The notes below the pieces were generated by a model. The model was not told the origin of the DNA and ran no database searches. It saw only the letters and a list, made by a program, of their open reading frames with translations. A DNA stretch of 64,000 nt from NCBI GenBank assembly GCA_013368325.1, contig JAACJK010000061.1, positions 310,001 through 374,000 of the forward strand, read 5' to 3'. Each line of letters starts with the position of its first letter. The first letter of the stretch is position 1. The translations under genes and the position numbers were made by a program. Source of the DNA: Ephemerocybe angulata (taxonomy: Eukaryota; Basidiomycota; Agaricomycetes; Agaricales; Psathyrellaceae). Of the stretch, positions 10,988 through 21,776 are shown piece by piece.

Positions 10988-12912
10988 CTAAACACCCTCG
11001 CCGTTCTCCACTACCTGAGTCGCTCCTGCCCCACCCCGCGAAGCGACCTCAGTTTCCTTCCTTGCGGGTGCCCTCCTTCGTCCGAGGCCCTCATAACGCA
11101 CCATCTCGATTGGCCTATCCCCAAATCCCTCGTCGTCGTCTTCGGAGTCTTCTTCTGGGCGGGGTGGATCGAAAAGAATTGATGAGACTGTCTTGCGTAC
11201 GCCGGGATCCTCGGTCCTCCACATGTTGAGGAGAAGTCGGTTTGCGAGGATGGGCACCACCGAGACGCCAAGGCTGAGTTAAATGTAAATAAGAAGTAAT
11301 GTGAGACTTAATCCTAGACACACACCCATGGAGAATACTATGGAGTCGGGTTAGATATACAAGCGGGTAAGGTGGTTCGATGAACATGATTGAGCTTACT
11401 TATTTGGTATATAATACCATGCAAGTCTCTAGCCAAGCCCCAAGTTAAGTACATGTGGCCAAGGAAGAATAGAGACTGCTTACTTCTTGAAAGGCACTAA
11501 ACAATGCCGAACTGAGTCGAATTGCTAACGGGACTGCGAGTCACAATCACTGTAGGAGAACCCATGGAGTCAGAGCCCACCTGTGAGTGAAAGGATGTAT
11601 ACACCGCTATCTCGACGGAGTACGCGCAATAGCTTGAACGTGCCCGCCTGCCTTCGGTACCTCACCAGGAAAATGAAGAGTGCCAAGGCAAATATACCTG
11701 GTAAAGTCAGATGGGATTAAGTGATTTAGCGAAGACGGGCGGGATTGCATTTAACATGGAATGACCTACATAAGGCCTTGGTCAGCGAGATATATCCTGC
11801 TATTACACGTTTTTTTGCAGAAGCAGTTGAGATTTTTCCTGCCCAAGTACACGCATATCCGAGTTCTCGATCGAATTCAGAGAGCGGGGCCGCTGCCGAA
11901 TCTCAGCCAACGGGAGAACAGCATGATGGAGCAGACCTACTGCGCGATATTTCCGTAGCAAGACCAATTTGCATTAGATTCACCCCCAACGAAAGACCCT
12001 GGGCAAATTCAGTCAGTATGAGGGTTTACAGTTGCATAGATTATGTTACCAGATATGTTGCCAAAATTGGGGTGAGATATATGGGCTGAGCCCCAAGAAG
12101 CGCATGAAGGCACAGTAGAAGTGTCACTATGGGCTCATATAATTATCAGTTAGCAAGTCAACATGCTGAGTGACCCACCCTCCGCTGCAAGAGAGTGTAC
12201 TCTAGAGAGCGCTAGGTAAGCAATGAAGGTAAGCTTCTGTGGTTCAATCCAACTTTTTTCATATATACCTAACTGCAAGATTTGATAGATGACCGTACAA
12301 GCCTGATGCAAACGACGTTAGCTGATAGGAACACTTCCGAAGAGTATGCAGTTGGGATGTACCTTGGGGGCCAGGACGATGTAGACTCTGAATCCCGCTA
12401 CAATGGCTTCAGCATATAACACATATGTGCAAGTTGTCACCCACAGAGGATAGTGGCAACATAATCCATCATTGGGAAATATCGGTTGATGAGGAATAAA
12501 GCTTTTCCCCAGCGCCATCTCCGGGGCCACATGAGGTTTACCTATGTGAGGCACCATGTGAGCTAGGCCTGCCGGTAGCCAATGCCGCGACTCAACGTAC
12601 TTCCATTTTTATGGTGGTTAGCCAGTAATAGAGCTATGCAAGGTTTCGATTTTTAGAACTGACGTAGCGACAATGTACTGTCCATGGCAACTTACGAAAA
12701 AAGTCTGGAATCCAACTGCCAATGTGTCATGAGCAAACCGAGCAGGCACTGGTTCCATAAATTAAATAAACATACGTTGTAAATACTAAGGAAACAGCAT
12801 TAATCAGTAATGTGGACGACACATCTCATGTGCCAATGGAACATACCTCTAATTTTTGAGACTCAGAGAAAGAGCTTATTACTTCAGAAATCTCCTCTGG
12901 TGTTAGACTCAT
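10988..12912 (-). CDS. DUF6533 domain seven-helix membrane protein
   Basis: The start is ATG 12912-12910 (MSLTPEEISEVISS). Very short exons then give YLQLGFQTFFLYYW, WLTTIKMEVNLMWPRRW and WGKALFLINRYFPMMDYVA. This matches the DUF6533 pattern of Agaricomycetes: helix 1, a YYxxLTxxxEVxxxWP stretch, and helix 2 with LFLxNRY. Further exons add SIVAGFRVYIV (about 12420) and ACTVIYQILQL (about 12300). Near 11600-11700 a conserved C-terminal part reads IFALALFIFLVRYRR and LLRVLRRDSGVYIL. The last exon (about 11260-10988) gives VPILANRLLLNMW and a hydrophilic acidic tail ending NGEGV. The family is predicted to be a membrane protein of unknown function. The exons between 12250 and 11700 are unclear, with few good frames, so the middle may be damaged. 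An unrelated short frame starts at 13180 upstream. Confidence 0.7.
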
Positions 12913-13857
12913 CCTTTGAGTTGCTTTTGCGATGCTCAATCAGGAGGAGTAGAGTAGTCGGAGTGTGTGACTTGGTGGGACATCCTCTGGCGCAGGCATC
13001 AACCGCCTTTATATGGATTATTCTCCATCAAACTGATTCCCTATGCTCACCCCAATACACTCCGTAGGCGCCCATACGTAAATCTGCAAGCACCGGCACA
13101 GAAGATGGTTTATTTTTGATCATTCCCTTGACCAATTCTCTTACTTCCCGAAGTTGCTTCTCTAACTCAGATCCAGCCATCTACAAATATAGCATACGGG
13201 CAGCGCTTTCTGTAGGCTCAGTCAGTCTTTTCAATCAGGCGGTTTTCTACACTTGCAGAAGTAAATGCTGGTCACACGCCTGTGCCCTTAACCCAATGAG
13301 GATTTCGGTAATTCGGCGAGCGCTTAAAGAAGCGGTACCCACCCGAAGCACCCTAAAGATGTGATGTTCATCCGAGAATCTGAAGGAACCCGTTGGGACG
13401 AGATGAAAATCCGGAAGAATCTGTTATGAAGGATGGTTGTGGAACGCATCATGCACATCCCTTGAAGAAGCCATCGCGCATTCGAAAGGCGAAATGATGA
13501 CTCCGCTGCAGAGAGGGAGGTGCTTGGGAGGTGCTGTGTCGCGTACTGGCAGGCTATAGTACTCACTACTCACTACCTGCTTACATTCCCTGCGCCCTTT
13601 CAGCGTATATATGAGCGGTTTAATTCGCTAAACCTCTTCTCCGAGTAACAAGAGGAGGCGCGATCGTACCAGGATACTATTAAGCGCCCGACAGAAATAG
13701 GCTTACTTCGCTTCTCCCCGGCGCCATCAATGGCAAAGCAGAGGCAAGGCTCTGGTCGACAGGTCGAAGCATCGACTCTTGTGAGCAGGAAGCGTGCATG
13801 GAAGGGTCGAAATTGCTGCCTAAAGCCGAATACTTGGATTTGATGGGCTTCCGTCGC
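12913..13857. other. Upstream region of the DUF6533 gene, one short upstream frame
   Basis: On the minus strand a 44-codon frame starts at 13180 (MAGSELEKQLREVRELV) and runs to a good GTGAGC donor near 13045. It may be an upstream ORF, a lost first exon or chance. The rest shows nothing recognised. Confidence 0.3.
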
Positions 13858-14245
13858 TCTCTTGTCGTCGTCATCGTCGTCGTTGGGGGTGCAGGGGATG
13901 GGATGATCGATATGGTGAGCACGACTTTTCTTTCTTTTAGTGTGGGACGGCGTGGGCAGGGATTGTGATATCAGAATCGCTCCGCAGACGGCTCGTTCGT
14001 CACTGGGGAAATCATACTACAACGGTATATGAGCCCTCGCCGTCTCCCTCCATCCCCTCCTCCTCCTCAGATCTCTGTATTCTTACCACCTTCCTCACTC
14101 TCTAGGTTCTTACGCTCGTAGACTAAGCTGTAGATTACGTAGAAGGAGGCCCTGAACAATCGGACCTTTCTCATCGATGATACGGTGCGCCGCCTGTGCA
14201 CCCCACCACCGCCGCGGTCGTGTACGACCCTCCCTCCATGGTCGC
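13858..14245. repeat. Dispersed repeat A, copy 2 (direct repeat of 1376-1770)
   Basis: Same orientation and block order as copy 1, including CTACAACGGTATATGAGCCC and GAAGGAGGCCCTGAACAATC. Flanking sequences differ, which fits an inserted element or solo LTR. Confidence 0.7.
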
Positions 14246-14475
14246 CCTCTATCGACTGCACACCGGCTTCACGACACCAGGACGCGCGCGAATTCCTTGA
14301 GCAGCGCCAAACCCCCGTCCTAGTCCGCCAGCCCATTCGTACCCGCCCTCCACACTCCGAGTCCTTCCTGCCCCCTCCCATCGTCGTATGGCTCGACCTC
14401 CCGGCGTCTATCTCCTGCCTAGTCGCTGGCGTCGGTTCATCGCCCTCGACCCTGGTCACACTGACCTTGGCCGCC

Positions 14476-15190
14476 AGCGTCCCAATATGAAATAACGCGT
14501 CGCTGGTCTTACCAGTGCTGCTGCTGCTCGTGCTCGCCGACAGCCTCATTTCCTTCGTCGCTACCAGTCTTGCCCCTTGCCTCGCTGGACGGTCCTGCCG
14601 TCACGCTATCTACCTCTATCGATATGCGTTCCCCTCTATATATCCTTACCTCGCTTGATCTTGTTGCTTGTTGCTGTTGTTGGACCCGCCGCCTGCCTGT
14701 CCACTTCGATGAACACCCGCACAGTAGCCGTCGGACGCACCGTGCCACCACCGAGGGCCCAGCAGCTTCTGTATCGCCGTTCGCACACACACGGTCTGCT
14801 GTTCTACGGGGACGGCTTACTCCGAAGTTATGTCAGGACTCAGAGTATCCGTAGACGACGTCTTGATTCTGGAACTGACAACACTCGCTTCACTCGCTCC
14901 CTTGCCTCAAACTTCTTCCTCTCCTCGTACTCTCGAGCTCAACTTTGACCGTCGACGTCCCATTATGAAATAGTGCTCGTGAACGTCGTCGGTGCTACCC
15001 ATGCTGCTCGTGCTCGTCTTCGCCGACAGCTTCGTTTCCTTCGTCGCTATCACCCTTGCCGCATGCGCTGCCCCGACGGTCCTGCTGCCTTCACGCTATC
15101 TACCTCAGTCAATATGCGTTTGCCTCTACCTATACTCTCGACTTTCTAGCCCCTATCTACTCCCTGCCCGTTCACGCGCTGTCTACGGCC
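14476..15190. repeat. Tandem duplication, period about 479 bases
   Basis: 14476-14715 and 14955-15190 share, in order, CGTCCCA(A/T)TATGAAATA, TGCTCGTGCTCG, TTTCCTTCGTCGCTA, GACGGTCCTGC and CACGCTATCTACCTC. The copies differ by perhaps 15-20 percent. No stable reading frame spans either copy. Confidence 0.65.
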
Positions 15191-15334
15191 CCTACCTAGC
15201 ACTTCATCCTCCCACTCTTCTATCATAGCTTCCAATCCCTCGCTATCAGGCATATTGACGTCGTAACGCCAGTCCTCCGTCCTCCGTGAGGTCGGGCATG
15301 GCTTCCTCCTCCTTCCGCGAAATGAACATGGTTA

Positions 15335-15933
15335 TCAGCAGGTCTGGGTTGATTTGCTCTTGCTCGTCTTGGTGCTCGGACGACAGGTGGAATGCGGCGT
15401 TGTACCTCCAGATGGTGCGCGAGGCCCTCGATGGTAGGCTCGATTCCAGCAGTTACTCGTTCCCCAATTAGGTTGCACATACTTGTGCATTTCACCCAGG
15501 AGATAGGGCTCGAGTCTACCTCGATGGCCTTGGCTGGCGTTTGTCAGGTAGCGCGGGATCTACATACATGCAATGGAGCTAAGCACATATGGATCGACGG
15601 GTGCAGTGGAATGGGAATGGAACTAAGGACTGAGGGAAGGAAGGGAGCGAGCAAGCGGTTATTTATCTGGATGGATGGATGGATGGATGGATGGATGGGA
15701 GGTTTGGGAGAGGGTGGTGCGGTGCGGCGCGGACGTACCCCTGCTGCGAACCCTTTGACCCAATGGGAGAACTTGATCGGTGCCCTCGGCAATATCGAAC
15801 TTTGGGGTCCGGGTGAGGACGGTGATGGAGAGATTGGGAGCGCGAGGGTGTAGGGCGTTGATACTGCTACTGCTATCAGTAGGAGGAGGAGGGGGAGGGG
15901 GGTGAGGGTGACGCCGAGGATGTGCCAGGGCAT
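15335..15933 (-). CDS. WAAG-family secreted protein 1
   Basis: Exon 1 (15933-15739, 65 codons) has a signal peptide (MPWHILGVTLTPLPLLLLLI), the LALP segment, LPRAPIKF and the family motif WVKGFAAG at its last codons. The donor GTACGT follows the final Gly in phase 0. An acceptor at 15560 gives exon 2 (15559-15335), which starts IPRYLTNASQ and ends KSKSTQTC; it has Cys and Ser/Thr but not the Lys/Pro repeats of its tandem relatives. The intron would be 179 bases, longer than in most members. A conserved TATA box sits 131 bases upstream of the ATG. The function is unknown: a small secreted protein or peptide precursor. The exon 2 frame is less certain than exon 1. Confidence 0.65.
15671..15700. 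repeat. GGAT microsatellite inside the intron of WAAG 1
   Basis: About seven tandem ATGG/GGAT units. They lengthen the intron and lie between donor and acceptor. Confidence 0.8.
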
Positions 15934-17292
15934 AGTTGGTTTAATTGCGAGTCTGGGTTGAGAGTGCGCCTTCTCCGAGTCGTACCGGGGCGGGAGGAGG
16001 TGGGGAGTGGGGTGGGTAGGTGGACAGGCCGGCTGTGTGGGTTTGGGGAGGTAGCTGTGGGGAGAATTTATACGCTGTTTGGGCTATGATGTAGCTGCAT
16101 TTCACTAGAGGTTCTGACTTCTGAGAAGTAATGTGCGTCTGTGTATGTTTCAGAGGACAGCTCCTGAGATAATTGCACTGCGTAGAAAAATCATAGATGC
16201 GATATGCTGGGGAAGGTGGATTGAACTTGATATTATCATGCATCGAGGTTGGCAATGGAACATCGAAGGGAAAGGTGTGATATATCTACATCGTACTGGG
16301 ATCTTTACCCATGTCGGGGTTCTTTATCCTGTGTTTCTGAGATAACTCGGACGAGAGTGGCAGAGTGCGGTGTGGCTTCACCATTAGTGAATCATGAAGG
16401 GAGATTGATGCTTGGGAGTCACTGAGAGGCTGATTCGAGCCATACTCACGTCGAGGGAATAAAGACGAGGACATACCAAATTTTGTGGTATTTATGGACG
16501 ACATTCGAACAGCGTCGAGTCCGATCAGCACTCCATCTGATCGACTCTCGTTTCTAGTGGGCGCCTATTTCAACTCACTGGGTTCTGCAGTCTGCCCGGT
16601 TACCAGTGACCAGTACCAATAGCATCATATCTCCGCCAAGAGGATTGTTCGCTGTTCCGGGGTGGTGTTGCCGAGGTCGTTGACTCTGGGACTTCCGGCG
16701 AAAGTTGCAGACCGGCGGCTGTGGGGTTGAGCTGGGTGGTAGGTAGGTAGGTATGACGGCGTTGTGGTCCCACTCCGGAACTACCGCACATCATGAGTCT
16801 CGCTGTGGCGAACCCGGACAATACACGACCTGCTCGGATGAGCAAGCTATACTCGTCCGGGAAACTGTCAGCCTTTCCCATGATGTGTTTGTCAGAAGAC
16901 TGACGGTGTGTAAAGGTTCGCTCAGGTGACGAGGCCCGGAGGCCTTCGACACCTTTGCAGGCACCATACGCCAGGATGTTCGGACACTCGGGACAGGAAA
17001 CGAGAGCAGTAGTGAATTGTAGTCTCCCGTAGTCAGACTACAAAAATCTGAGGTCGATGTTGGCATTCCCTTCAGCCATGTTGGTTTTGCGAAAAATGTA
17101 ATTACGAGGCTAAATAGAAGTACGCAACACGAAAAGCTTGTATTGAACCGGTATAGGAAGGGAAGCTATTTCTTTGAACCGCGTCTACGTTCGGGGGCCT
17201 GGAAACATAATCATGACATCAAACACAAACTTTGCAAAAGTCGGGGCGAGATCATGATGATCGAGAAAGAGATGGATGGATTGGATGGGGTC
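15934..17292. other. Duplicated WAAG promoter segment, then unassigned sequence
   Basis: 15934-16605 is closely similar to 21047-21777 (upstream of WAAG 3) and partly to the upstream of WAAG 2. Similarity ends at CCAGTGACCA near 16605. 16606-17292 has only short frames. A minus-strand frame near 16600-17066 is open but unrecognised. Confidence 0.6.
16064..16072 (-). promoter_or_regulatory. TATA box of WAAG 1
   Basis: TATAAATTC on the minus strand followed by TCCCC, 131 bases before the ATG. The same TATAAATTC[TA]CCCC block occurs before WAAG 2, and ATAAATTCTCCCC before WAAG 3 at almost the same distance as here. Confidence 0.65.
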
Positions 17293-18130
17293 CTATGTAA
17301 TCCGGGATGCAGTAAGGTGGGGAGAGATTTCTGATACACGAGAGAAGAAGGGGTCTCTTCGGTTCTTCAGGTCGGCGAAGCCCTCGCAGAGGAAGAGGGA
17401 GTGAACCTCCGATTCGGTAGGTTCCCGGCAGTACCTGCAGGGGCGGTTGGCGATTTTGTAGCCTTTAGGGCATCTAACACGGCGGTACATCTCAACGGCG
17501 AGAGTATGATCAGAGCATAGCATGCATGTGAGGGATTTTCTGTGCGCTGGCACGATGACATTACGCAGATATGATGCATGGTACCCGTGTAGGCTTCAGA
17601 GAGGGACCAAGAGAATGTGCAGTGTTGTAGTGAAGCTGAGACATGATGAGGTTATAGAGGACCGTCTTGGAGCGTAGGACCCGGGAATGGAGGAAGTAGG
17701 CCAATGCGACAGCGAGGGTGAGGAACGGTGATCGAGAAAAGATAAGATGTCATCATCGAAATTGAGCTTGGGCCAGTCAAAATTACAGGGTCTACGAGGA
17801 TACTGGCAATGATCAGGAGACGTCGGGGCCCCAGGACGGACCCGGGTCGCCAGGGTGAGGCATCGAAAACAGACCGGGACTGTGAATCGTTCGGAAGTGG
17901 GTGCAAAAATGCGATGAGAGTTAATGTCTGTCGAGGTAGCAGAGTTGCCCCGTCGAACATGATGGCATGTCAAATATGTTGCGGCGAGACAGCAGAACTG
18001 CTCAAACGGCGTGAGGTCGGCAGAGCTGGTCTTATCGAGGGCCCGGACAGTGAGGAGGGAGGCGAGTCTAGGCTCGGCCCTCTTGGTGGGAGCCATGTCA
18101 TATACCTTGCGGTGAGACAGACGGTACGAG
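17293..18130 (-). mobile_element. Remnant of a non-LTR-type reverse transcriptase ORF (C-terminal part)
   Basis: The clearest piece is 17553-17293. It reads PAHRKSLTCMLCSDHTLAVE, then a zinc-knuckle-like CRYC...EVHSLFLC (C-x2-C-x8-H-x4-C). That order matches the C-terminal region of reverse transcriptases common in Agaricomycete genomes. Upstream (to about 18130) the frame is broken, with fragments in different frames. No RT catalytic YxDD motif, poly-A tail or target duplication is visible. It is a 5'-truncated, inactive fragment. Confidence 0.5.
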
Positions 18131-18199
18131 ATCAGCAGAGCTGATCTCTCGGTAGTTGTCAATTATCGCAGTAGGAGGCGCAGGCGGTGCTCGTGCGTT

Positions 18200-18361
18200 C
18201 AGCGAGACAGCAGAGCTGCTCTATCGGGATTCGGAGGGTCGAGACAGCAGAGCTGCTCTATCGGGATTCGGAGGGTCGAGACAGCAGAGCTGCTCTATCG
18301 TAGGGTCGAGACAGCAGAGCTGCTCTATCGTAGGGTCGAGACAGCAGAGCTGCTCTATCGT
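18200..18361. repeat. Tandem repeat with a palindromic core (30 and 37 base units)
   Basis: Five units share GAGACAGCAGAGCTGCTCTA. Two have a 37-base period ending GGGATTCGGAGGGTC and three a 30-base period ending TCGTAGGGTC. The core AGCAGAGCTGCT is self-complementary apart from the centre, so each unit can form a small hairpin. Related single cores occur at about 17980 and 18130. Confidence 0.85.
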
Positions 18362-18871
18362 AAGGAGTCCAGGACGGGCGGGGCTGTCGTCGACGGGCCG
18401 TAATATGGGCCTGAGGCTTCAAGGACGGAGATACCGATGTTGGGCTTTGGGTTTGGAGGGACGGGTAGCTCTGAGAGGCTGCTGTGGAACGGCTGCGGTC
18501 ACGATGGACAAGGCATGTACCGAAGGCGTGTCCTAAAGAGAGGTGTACAATACACGAGGACAATTGGCGGCCATGGTGGTTTGGGATAGTGTGTGGAGCT
18601 CCGGCGGAGCGTCTTTGGGCACACGGAGGCTTCGTTGTTCCACAACCTTATATCTATTCGACGCCTACTCAAATCCCTCCTCGGATTCATGGATATTCGT
18701 CGTCGAGCCAGGTACATGTATATATTCCAGTTATGTACAGATCAACTTCAAGGGTTGACATGAGGGGCTGAGTACTACATAGCTACAATCAGCCGTCCGT
18801 CCTTCAAGTCGGGCGGGCGGTAGATGAGTGAAGATTTCTGTAAGTATCAACCCAAGTCGTTCGTCGTTGAA
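18362..18871. other. Intergenic, nothing recognised
   Basis: Short open frames only; no motif or splice pattern. Confidence 0.5.
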
Positions 18872-19551
18872 TTACCGACGTCGATGGGGAACTGGAACTG
18901 GTGTAGCCCTCTTTGGAGGAACTGGTTTCGCCACCTTTGGAGGAACTGGTTTACCCACCTTCGGAGGAACCGATGTAGCCCTCTTTGGAGGAACTGGTTT
19001 CGCCACCTTCGGAGGAACCGGTGTAGCCCTCTTTGGAGGAACTGGTTTCGCCCTCTTTGGAGGAACTGGTTTAGCCACCTTCGGAGGAACTGGAGCCCTC
19101 TTCGGAGGAACTGGTGTAGCCCTCTTCGGAGGAACTGGTGTAGCCCTCTTCGGAGGAACTGGTTTAGCCCGCTTCGGAATATTTTTATTCTTCCCCGTGG
19201 GCTGCGGCTTCGAGGCTTTGGGGGGGTTTGGCGTGAAGCGCGGGTTCTACATGAAGCGCGGTGACTGTAAGTAAGTGTGGATGGATGGATGGGTCGGAAA
19301 TGGAAATAATGGTGGGGCGGATTCAGTCCAGTGTAGTTAAAATTACTTACCCCGGCTGCGACCCCGGAGGCCCATTGGCGGAAGTCGATTGGCGCTCTTG
19401 GGAAGTTGAGGGTGGAGTCTAAGCTTCTCTGGGGTACGGGTGCGGGTGAGGGGTCGGAGAGGGGGAGCGCGAGAGTACTGGGCAGTGGTGCTATTGCTGT
19501 TAGGAGGAAGAAGAGGAACATAGAGGCGGCCTTGAGGATGTTATGCCGCAT
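18872..19551 (-). CDS. WAAG-family secreted protein 2, Lys/Pro repeat payload
   Basis: Exon 1 (19551-19351, 67 codons) starts MRHNILKAASMFLFFLL, a signal peptide. LALPLSDPSP, FPRAPIDFRQ and WASGVAAG follow directly before the GTAAGT donor. Exon 2 (19246-18872) starts NPRFTPNPPKASKPQPTGK and then holds about eleven 8-residue units of the type KPVPPKRA / TPVPPKVA, ending PHRRR. The mature protein would be very basic and Pro-rich, probably extended (PPII-like) and suited to binding polyanions or cell-wall material, but that is inference. The intron (104 bases) holds GGAT-type repeats. The acceptor is chosen because only it removes the in-frame TAG and aligns NPRF with WAAG 3. Confidence 0.7.
18890..19170. 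repeat. 24-base coding minisatellite (KPVPPKRA units)
   Basis: On the + strand the unit is GGAACTGGTTTCGCCACCTTCGGA-like (24 bases), repeated about eleven times with one shorter unit near 19090. The period is a multiple of three, so copy number can change without breaking the WAAG 2 frame. Confidence 0.85.
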
Positions 19552-20119
19552 GTTTGGTTCAATTCTTCGTTTATTCTCCCTGTTCTTCACGAGTCGAGGT
19601 TGAGTTTGTAATGAGGGTTGGGCCTCGGACCGGCGAGGGAAGAGGAAGTGGGAGGCAGCTGTGTTGGGTGCGTGGGTGGGTGGGGGAACAGGCCAGCTGT
19701 TTGGGCTTCTTTGAGTTATGTTGGGGTGAATTTATACTCGAAGCTACGGGACGAGCGCGCGTGCTGTGATGTTTCTGCATCCGAGTCACACTGGCGGTTC
19801 CGACTGAGAAGGTCAGTCCGTCGGTGACCGTAGGAGAGTCCCAGATGCGAATTTTTTTGGGGAAGGTGGATCGGAATCATCGAAGATGTGATACCTATGC
19901 CTTCTCTAAATGATAAACTAGATGGTTAGTTCGGTGTGGAGTGCTTGAAGTGAAGGGAGATTGATGTATGGGAGCTGGGAGTCGTGCTCATTTCAAAAGA
20001 AGAAAGAAGGAGGAGAAGACGAGTGTTGCACCAAAGTGTTGTGATATTTGTGGGACTTCCAACTTCGAAGGTCGAACCATCGTACGCGTCTCCGCCCAAA
20101 TTTGTATCAGCATTCCATC
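19552..20119. other. Promoter segment of WAAG 2, duplicated type
   Basis: Shares blocks with the upstream regions of WAAG 1 and WAAG 3, including GGGAGATTGATG, TTGTGG(T/G)A(T/C)TT and CA(T/C)TCCATCTGAT. No gene. Confidence 0.6.
19728..19736 (-). promoter_or_regulatory. TATA box of WAAG 2
   Basis: TATAAATTC on the minus strand followed by ACCCC, 177 bases before the ATG; conserved with the WAAG 1 box. Confidence 0.6.
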
Positions 20120-20510
20120 TGATTATCTTTCGCACTGTGTGTTATCTGGTTTGTGAGTAGCAGTAGACAGGTGAGGAGAAGGTCATGGCAGCCGGGTTGC
20201 ATACAGAAAGCTGGTACACTCACGTAAATTATATATCCACATTCAAGACTAAAGTAACGAGCATACAGTATCTTGGAGCTCGACGGGCGCTTAATGGCAC
20301 TACACGATACCATTTGGAATTGACATGACGGAATACATTTGTAGACCTGGGTGTGTAGTACTACCCAGCTCGGAGGCGAGTCCAAGAAATATCGCTATGG
20401 ATTCGAAATGGGTGAGAAAGCGTAGATCATCTAGTATAAAGGAAATCTGCTTTTCATTCAGCCACACCATGAGCAGTAACTGAGAACCTCAGGTATATAG
20501 ACCCCAGACT
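20120..20510. repeat. Dispersed repeat C, copy 2
   Basis: Direct repeat of 5870-6190. Here it lies between WAAG 2 and WAAG 3, which suggests it belongs to the far-upstream part of the tandem WAAG unit. An insertion of about 80 bases (20360-20440) is absent from copy 1. Confidence 0.7.
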
Positions 20511-20560
20511 ACGCCAATGATAATGATTAACCACGAGATAAGGATTTCTCGAGCAGTCAT

Positions 20561-21046
20561 TTAACGTCGACCTCGGTGCGCTCCTCTAGCCCGCGAAGCT
20601 CCCCCTGCATGTTGCTTCGGTTTTGGTTTCGTTTTCGGTTTCGGTTTCGACGGTGGGGGTCTAGTATGTGTGTACGTCCAGCCATACTTTGGGCCCTGTG
20701 CCATGAAGCGCGGGTTCTACATGCCATGGGGCTAAGTAAGTATGGATCGACCGATGCGGGAATCGAAATATGGATTGAGGGAAGGAAGTGAGCTAGCGGT
20801 TATTTATTCTGGGTGGATGGGAGGATTGGGAGAGGGTGGTGTGGTGTGGTGCGGACGTACCCCTGCTGCCAACCCGGTGACCCACTGGGGGAAGTTGATT
20901 GGTGCCCTCGGGAATATCGAAGTTTGGGGTGAGGACGGTGGTGGAAAGATTGGGAGCGCGAGCGTGTAGGGCGTTGATACTGCTGCTCCCAGTAGAAGGA
21001 GGAGGTGGAGGGGGGTGATGGTTACGCCGAGAATGTGCCAGCTCAT
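20561..21046 (-). CDS. WAAG-family secreted protein 3
   Basis: Exon 1 (21046-20861, 62 codons) starts MSWHILGVTITPLHLLLLLG and is the nearest relative of WAAG 1. It continues through LALPIFPP and FPRAPINFPQ to WVTGLAAG at the GTACGT donor. Exon 2 (20716-20561) starts NPRFMAQGPKYGW and ends in a Lys/Pro run (SKPKPKTKPKPK) and GAHRGRR. The NPRF start of exon 2 is shared with WAAG 2, which supports both acceptors. The product is about 113 residues, secreted and strongly basic. The intron is 144 bases. Confidence 0.7.
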
Positions 21047-21776
21047 GGTTGGTTTAATTGTGAGTCTGGGTTGAGAGTGCGCCTCCGAGTCGTAGCGGGG
21101 CGGGAGGAGGTGGGGAAGTGGGGTGGGTAGGTGGACGGACAGGCCGGCTGTGTGGTTCTGGGAGGTATCTGTGGGGAGAATTTATCCTTTTTTGGGGGCT
21201 GTGATGTAGCTGCGTTTCACTGGTGGTTCTCACTTGAACTTCTGAGACGTAATGTGCATCTGTGTAAGTTTTAAAGGACGATCTCAACACAGCTCCCGAG
21301 GTAATTGCACTGTATAGAAAAATCCTGTATGCGATCTGCTGGGAAAGGTGGATTGAACTTGGTATTACCATGCATCGAGGTTGGCAATTGGATATTGAAG
21401 GAAGGTGTGATATATCTACATCATACTGGGATCTTTACCCATTTCAGGGTTCTTTATCCGTTTCTGAGATAATTCGGACGAGAGTGGCAGAATGCAGTGT
21501 GGCTTCATCATTAGTGAATCATGAAGGGAGATTGATGCTTGGGAGTTCTTGAAAGGCTGATTCGAGCCATACTCACGGCGAAGGAGTAAAGCAGGAGAAG
21601 AAGACGAAGACATACCAAGTTTTGTGGTATTTATGGAACTTCGAAGTTCGAACATCGTCTCCGCTCGCGCTGTATCAGCACTCCATCTGATCGTCTGGGG
21701 CTGGTCTTTAGTGGGCGCCCAATGGGCGCCTATTTCAACTCACTGGGTTCTGCAGTCTGCCCGGTTACCAGTGACC
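21047..21776. other. Promoter segment of WAAG 3, duplicated type
   Basis: Near-copy of 15934-16605 down to the shared end CAGTGACCA. No gene. Confidence 0.6.
21178..21185 (-). promoter_or_regulatory. Degenerate TATA box of WAAG 3
   Basis: ATAAATTC on the minus strand with the conserved TCCCC after it, 132 bases before the ATG. The first T of the WAAG 1 box is changed (GATAAATTC). Confidence 0.5.

Noticed and set aside
18200..18361. Possible CRISPR array
   Set aside because: Units are contiguous with no unique spacers, and the genome is eukaryotic; it is a tandem repeat.
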